The position numbers were made by a program, and so were the translations under genes. A DNA stretch of 64,000 bases, taken from positions 124,001 to 188,000 of the forward strand of contig JACOSO010000096.1 in assembly GCA_016178785.1 (NCBI GenBank), in the 5' to 3' direction. The stretch comes from Bacteroidota bacterium (GTDB taxonomy: Bacteria; Bacteroidota; Bacteroidia; Cytophagales; Cyclobacteriaceae). A model generated the notes under the pieces. It had not been told where the DNA came from, ran no database searches, and saw only the letters and a list, made by a program, of their open reading frames with translations. The stretch's first letter is position 1. Every line of letters starts with the position of its first letter. Shown here one piece after another: positions 63,153 to 64,000 of the stretch.

Positions 63153-63175
63153 TAAGACTTGTTTAACAAAAGCCT

Positions 63176-63517
63176 ATGAATCTTGAAAACACCCAAGTGC
63201 AGATGCGAAAGGGAATTTTGGAGTACTGCATACTCCATATTATCGCCCGCGGAGAGACTTACGCCTCCGACATGATCAATGAATTGACCTCCGCCAAAAT
63301 GATTGTAGTGGAAGGTACACTCTATCCTTTACTCACGCGATTGAAAAACTCCGGCCTTCTTGAATACAAGTGGGTTGAATCCAAATCTGGGCCGCCCCGC
63401 AAATATTATAAGCTTACTAACATAGGCGACAAATTTTTGCAAGGCCTTACGGAAACATGGGATGACCTTGTGCACTCTACTGAAATGATTCGCAAGAAAA
63501 CAACCTCTAACGTTTAA
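63176..63517 (+). CDS. PadR-family transcriptional regulator
   Basis: A 113-residue winged-helix regulator. The core is GILEYCILHIIARGETYASD, the recognition region MIVVEGTLYPLLTRLKNSGL, and the wing with PPRKYYKLTNIGDKF. Members repress stress or multidrug genes and release DNA on ligand binding. It starts 22 bp before the PspC gene and is probably cotranscribed with it, a common pairing in Bacteroidota. Confidence 0.93.
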   Translation: MNLENTQVQMRKGILEYCILHIIARGETYASDMINELTSAKMIVVEGTLYPLLTRLKNSGLLEYKWVESKSGPPRKYYKLTNIGDKFLQGLTETWDDLVHSTEMIRKKTTSNV

Positions 63518-63539
63518 CCTCACTCCACTCCTATTTGAT

Positions 63540-64000
63540 ATGAAAAAGACATTAAGCATCAACATCAGCGGCATCATCTTCCACATCGAAGAAGATGGTT
63601 ATGAAACGCTTCGTAAATATTTGGATTCGATCAATCGCTACTTCAGTTCGTTTGAAGACAGCAGTGAAATTCTTGCTGACATCGAGAGTCGCATAGCCGA
63701 AATATTTTTGGTCAAACTCAATGAAGGCAAGCAGGTGATCACGGCCGAAGATGTGCAGCAGCTCATCGCTACAATGGGTAACGTGAGTGACTTTAAGGCT
63801 GCCGAAGAAAATGAATTCGCCAGTGAATCAACTGCAAAAGAAGAGCCGCGTGCAGCTTCAGCACAACCGATAAATAAAAAACTGGTGCGCGACCAACGCA
63901 GAAAAGTCTTAGGCGGAGTTTGTGCCGGGCTGGCCTATTATTTTGGGGTTGATCCTGTGTGGCCGCGTTTAATCTTTGCCTTGCTTACTCTTGGTTATGG
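63540..64000 (+). CDS. PspC-domain protein, 5' part (cut by window edge)
   Basis: The visible 153 codons have an N-terminal cytoplasmic domain (KTLSINISGIIFHIEEDGYE, ADIESRIAEIFLVKL), a linker, and the start of a PspC domain (KVLGGVCAGLAYYFGVDPVW) leading into a membrane span. PspC-like proteins take part in membrane-stress responses. The start is the ATG at 63540; the 3' end lies beyond the window. It follows the PadR regulator by 22 bp. Confidence 0.9.
   Translation, partial: MKKTLSINISGIIFHIEEDGYETLRKYLDSINRYFSSFEDSSEILADIESRIAEIFLVKLNEGKQVITAEDVQQLIATMGNVSDFKAAEENEFASESTAKEEPRAASAQPINKKLVRDQRRKVLGGVCAGLAYYFGVDPVWPRLIFALLTLGY

Overview
The window reads as a chromosomal segment from a member of the Bacteroidota, most likely order Cytophagales. 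Evidence: an LpxC-FabZ fusion, a type IX secretion sorting domain and a PorD-like protein, a TonB receptor paired with a DUF4249 lipoprotein, a Bacteroidota-style RpoZ, weak Shine-Dalgarno signals, and several promoters with the TAnnTTTG -7 element of this phylum. Most of it is core genome. I found no prophage, CRISPR array, transposase or rRNA operon.

Layout. 1-2863 (-): glpF-glpK-glpD, glycerol uptake and oxidation. 2981-5831 (+): lpxC/fabZ, lpxA and an ABC ATPase, each pair overlapping by 4 bp. 5919-6531: a lipoprotein and the SRP RNA. 6642-9995 (-): TonB receptor and DUF4249 lipoprotein. 10116-11494 (+): transaldolase and ftsE. 11501-14825 (-): cca, a TPR protein, an ECF sigma factor and a probable anti-sigma. 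14954-18366: lipoprotein, UPF0114 membrane protein, tRNA-Asp, a frameshifted GNAT gene and an AlkX/AlkZ-like winged-helix protein. 18368-28845 (-): recN, porD-like, coaBC, rpoZ, bamD, a T9SS substrate, an OstA-like protein, a heme membrane protein, a TonB-like protein and asnS. 28999-31463 (+): rpoN, a PAP2-like protein and an RRM protein. 31535-37860: DoxX, then an AraC regulator divergent from four genes that together make a trans-4-hydroxyproline degradation pathway to 2-oxoglutarate. 37851-45707: AddB-like nuclease, divergent arginase and speA, a DUF4412 protein, an rRNA methyltransferase and a GNAT. 45718-50937 (-): hydrolase, phosphate-type porin, DUF2490 protein and a shortened TolC. 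51215-59032 (-): small basic protein, two MacB-like permeases, a LolD-type ATPase and a HlyD adaptor. 59430-62224 (+): NtrC-type regulator and histidine kinase. 62353-64000 (+): toxin-antitoxin remnant, PadR regulator and PspC protein (cut by the window end).

The points most worth a second look are regulatory or evolutionary. Two outer-membrane genes (porin and DUF2490) carry 11-bp phased TTA(A/C)C-type repeats upstream, like Pho boxes. The hlyD-lolD operon is preceded by a sigma-54-like promoter and a perfect 16-bp palindrome next to an NtrC-type regulator. A dispersed palindromic repeat sits in frame inside the ABC ATPase gene. A roughly 178-bp MITE-like inverted repeat lies at 46.8 kb. TolC ends in an apparent deletion scar joined to the tail of a lost efflux adaptor gene. 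The 3' end of the histidine kinase gene is duplicated on the far side of a broken toxin-antitoxin pair. I did not see an unmistakably new multi-gene system.
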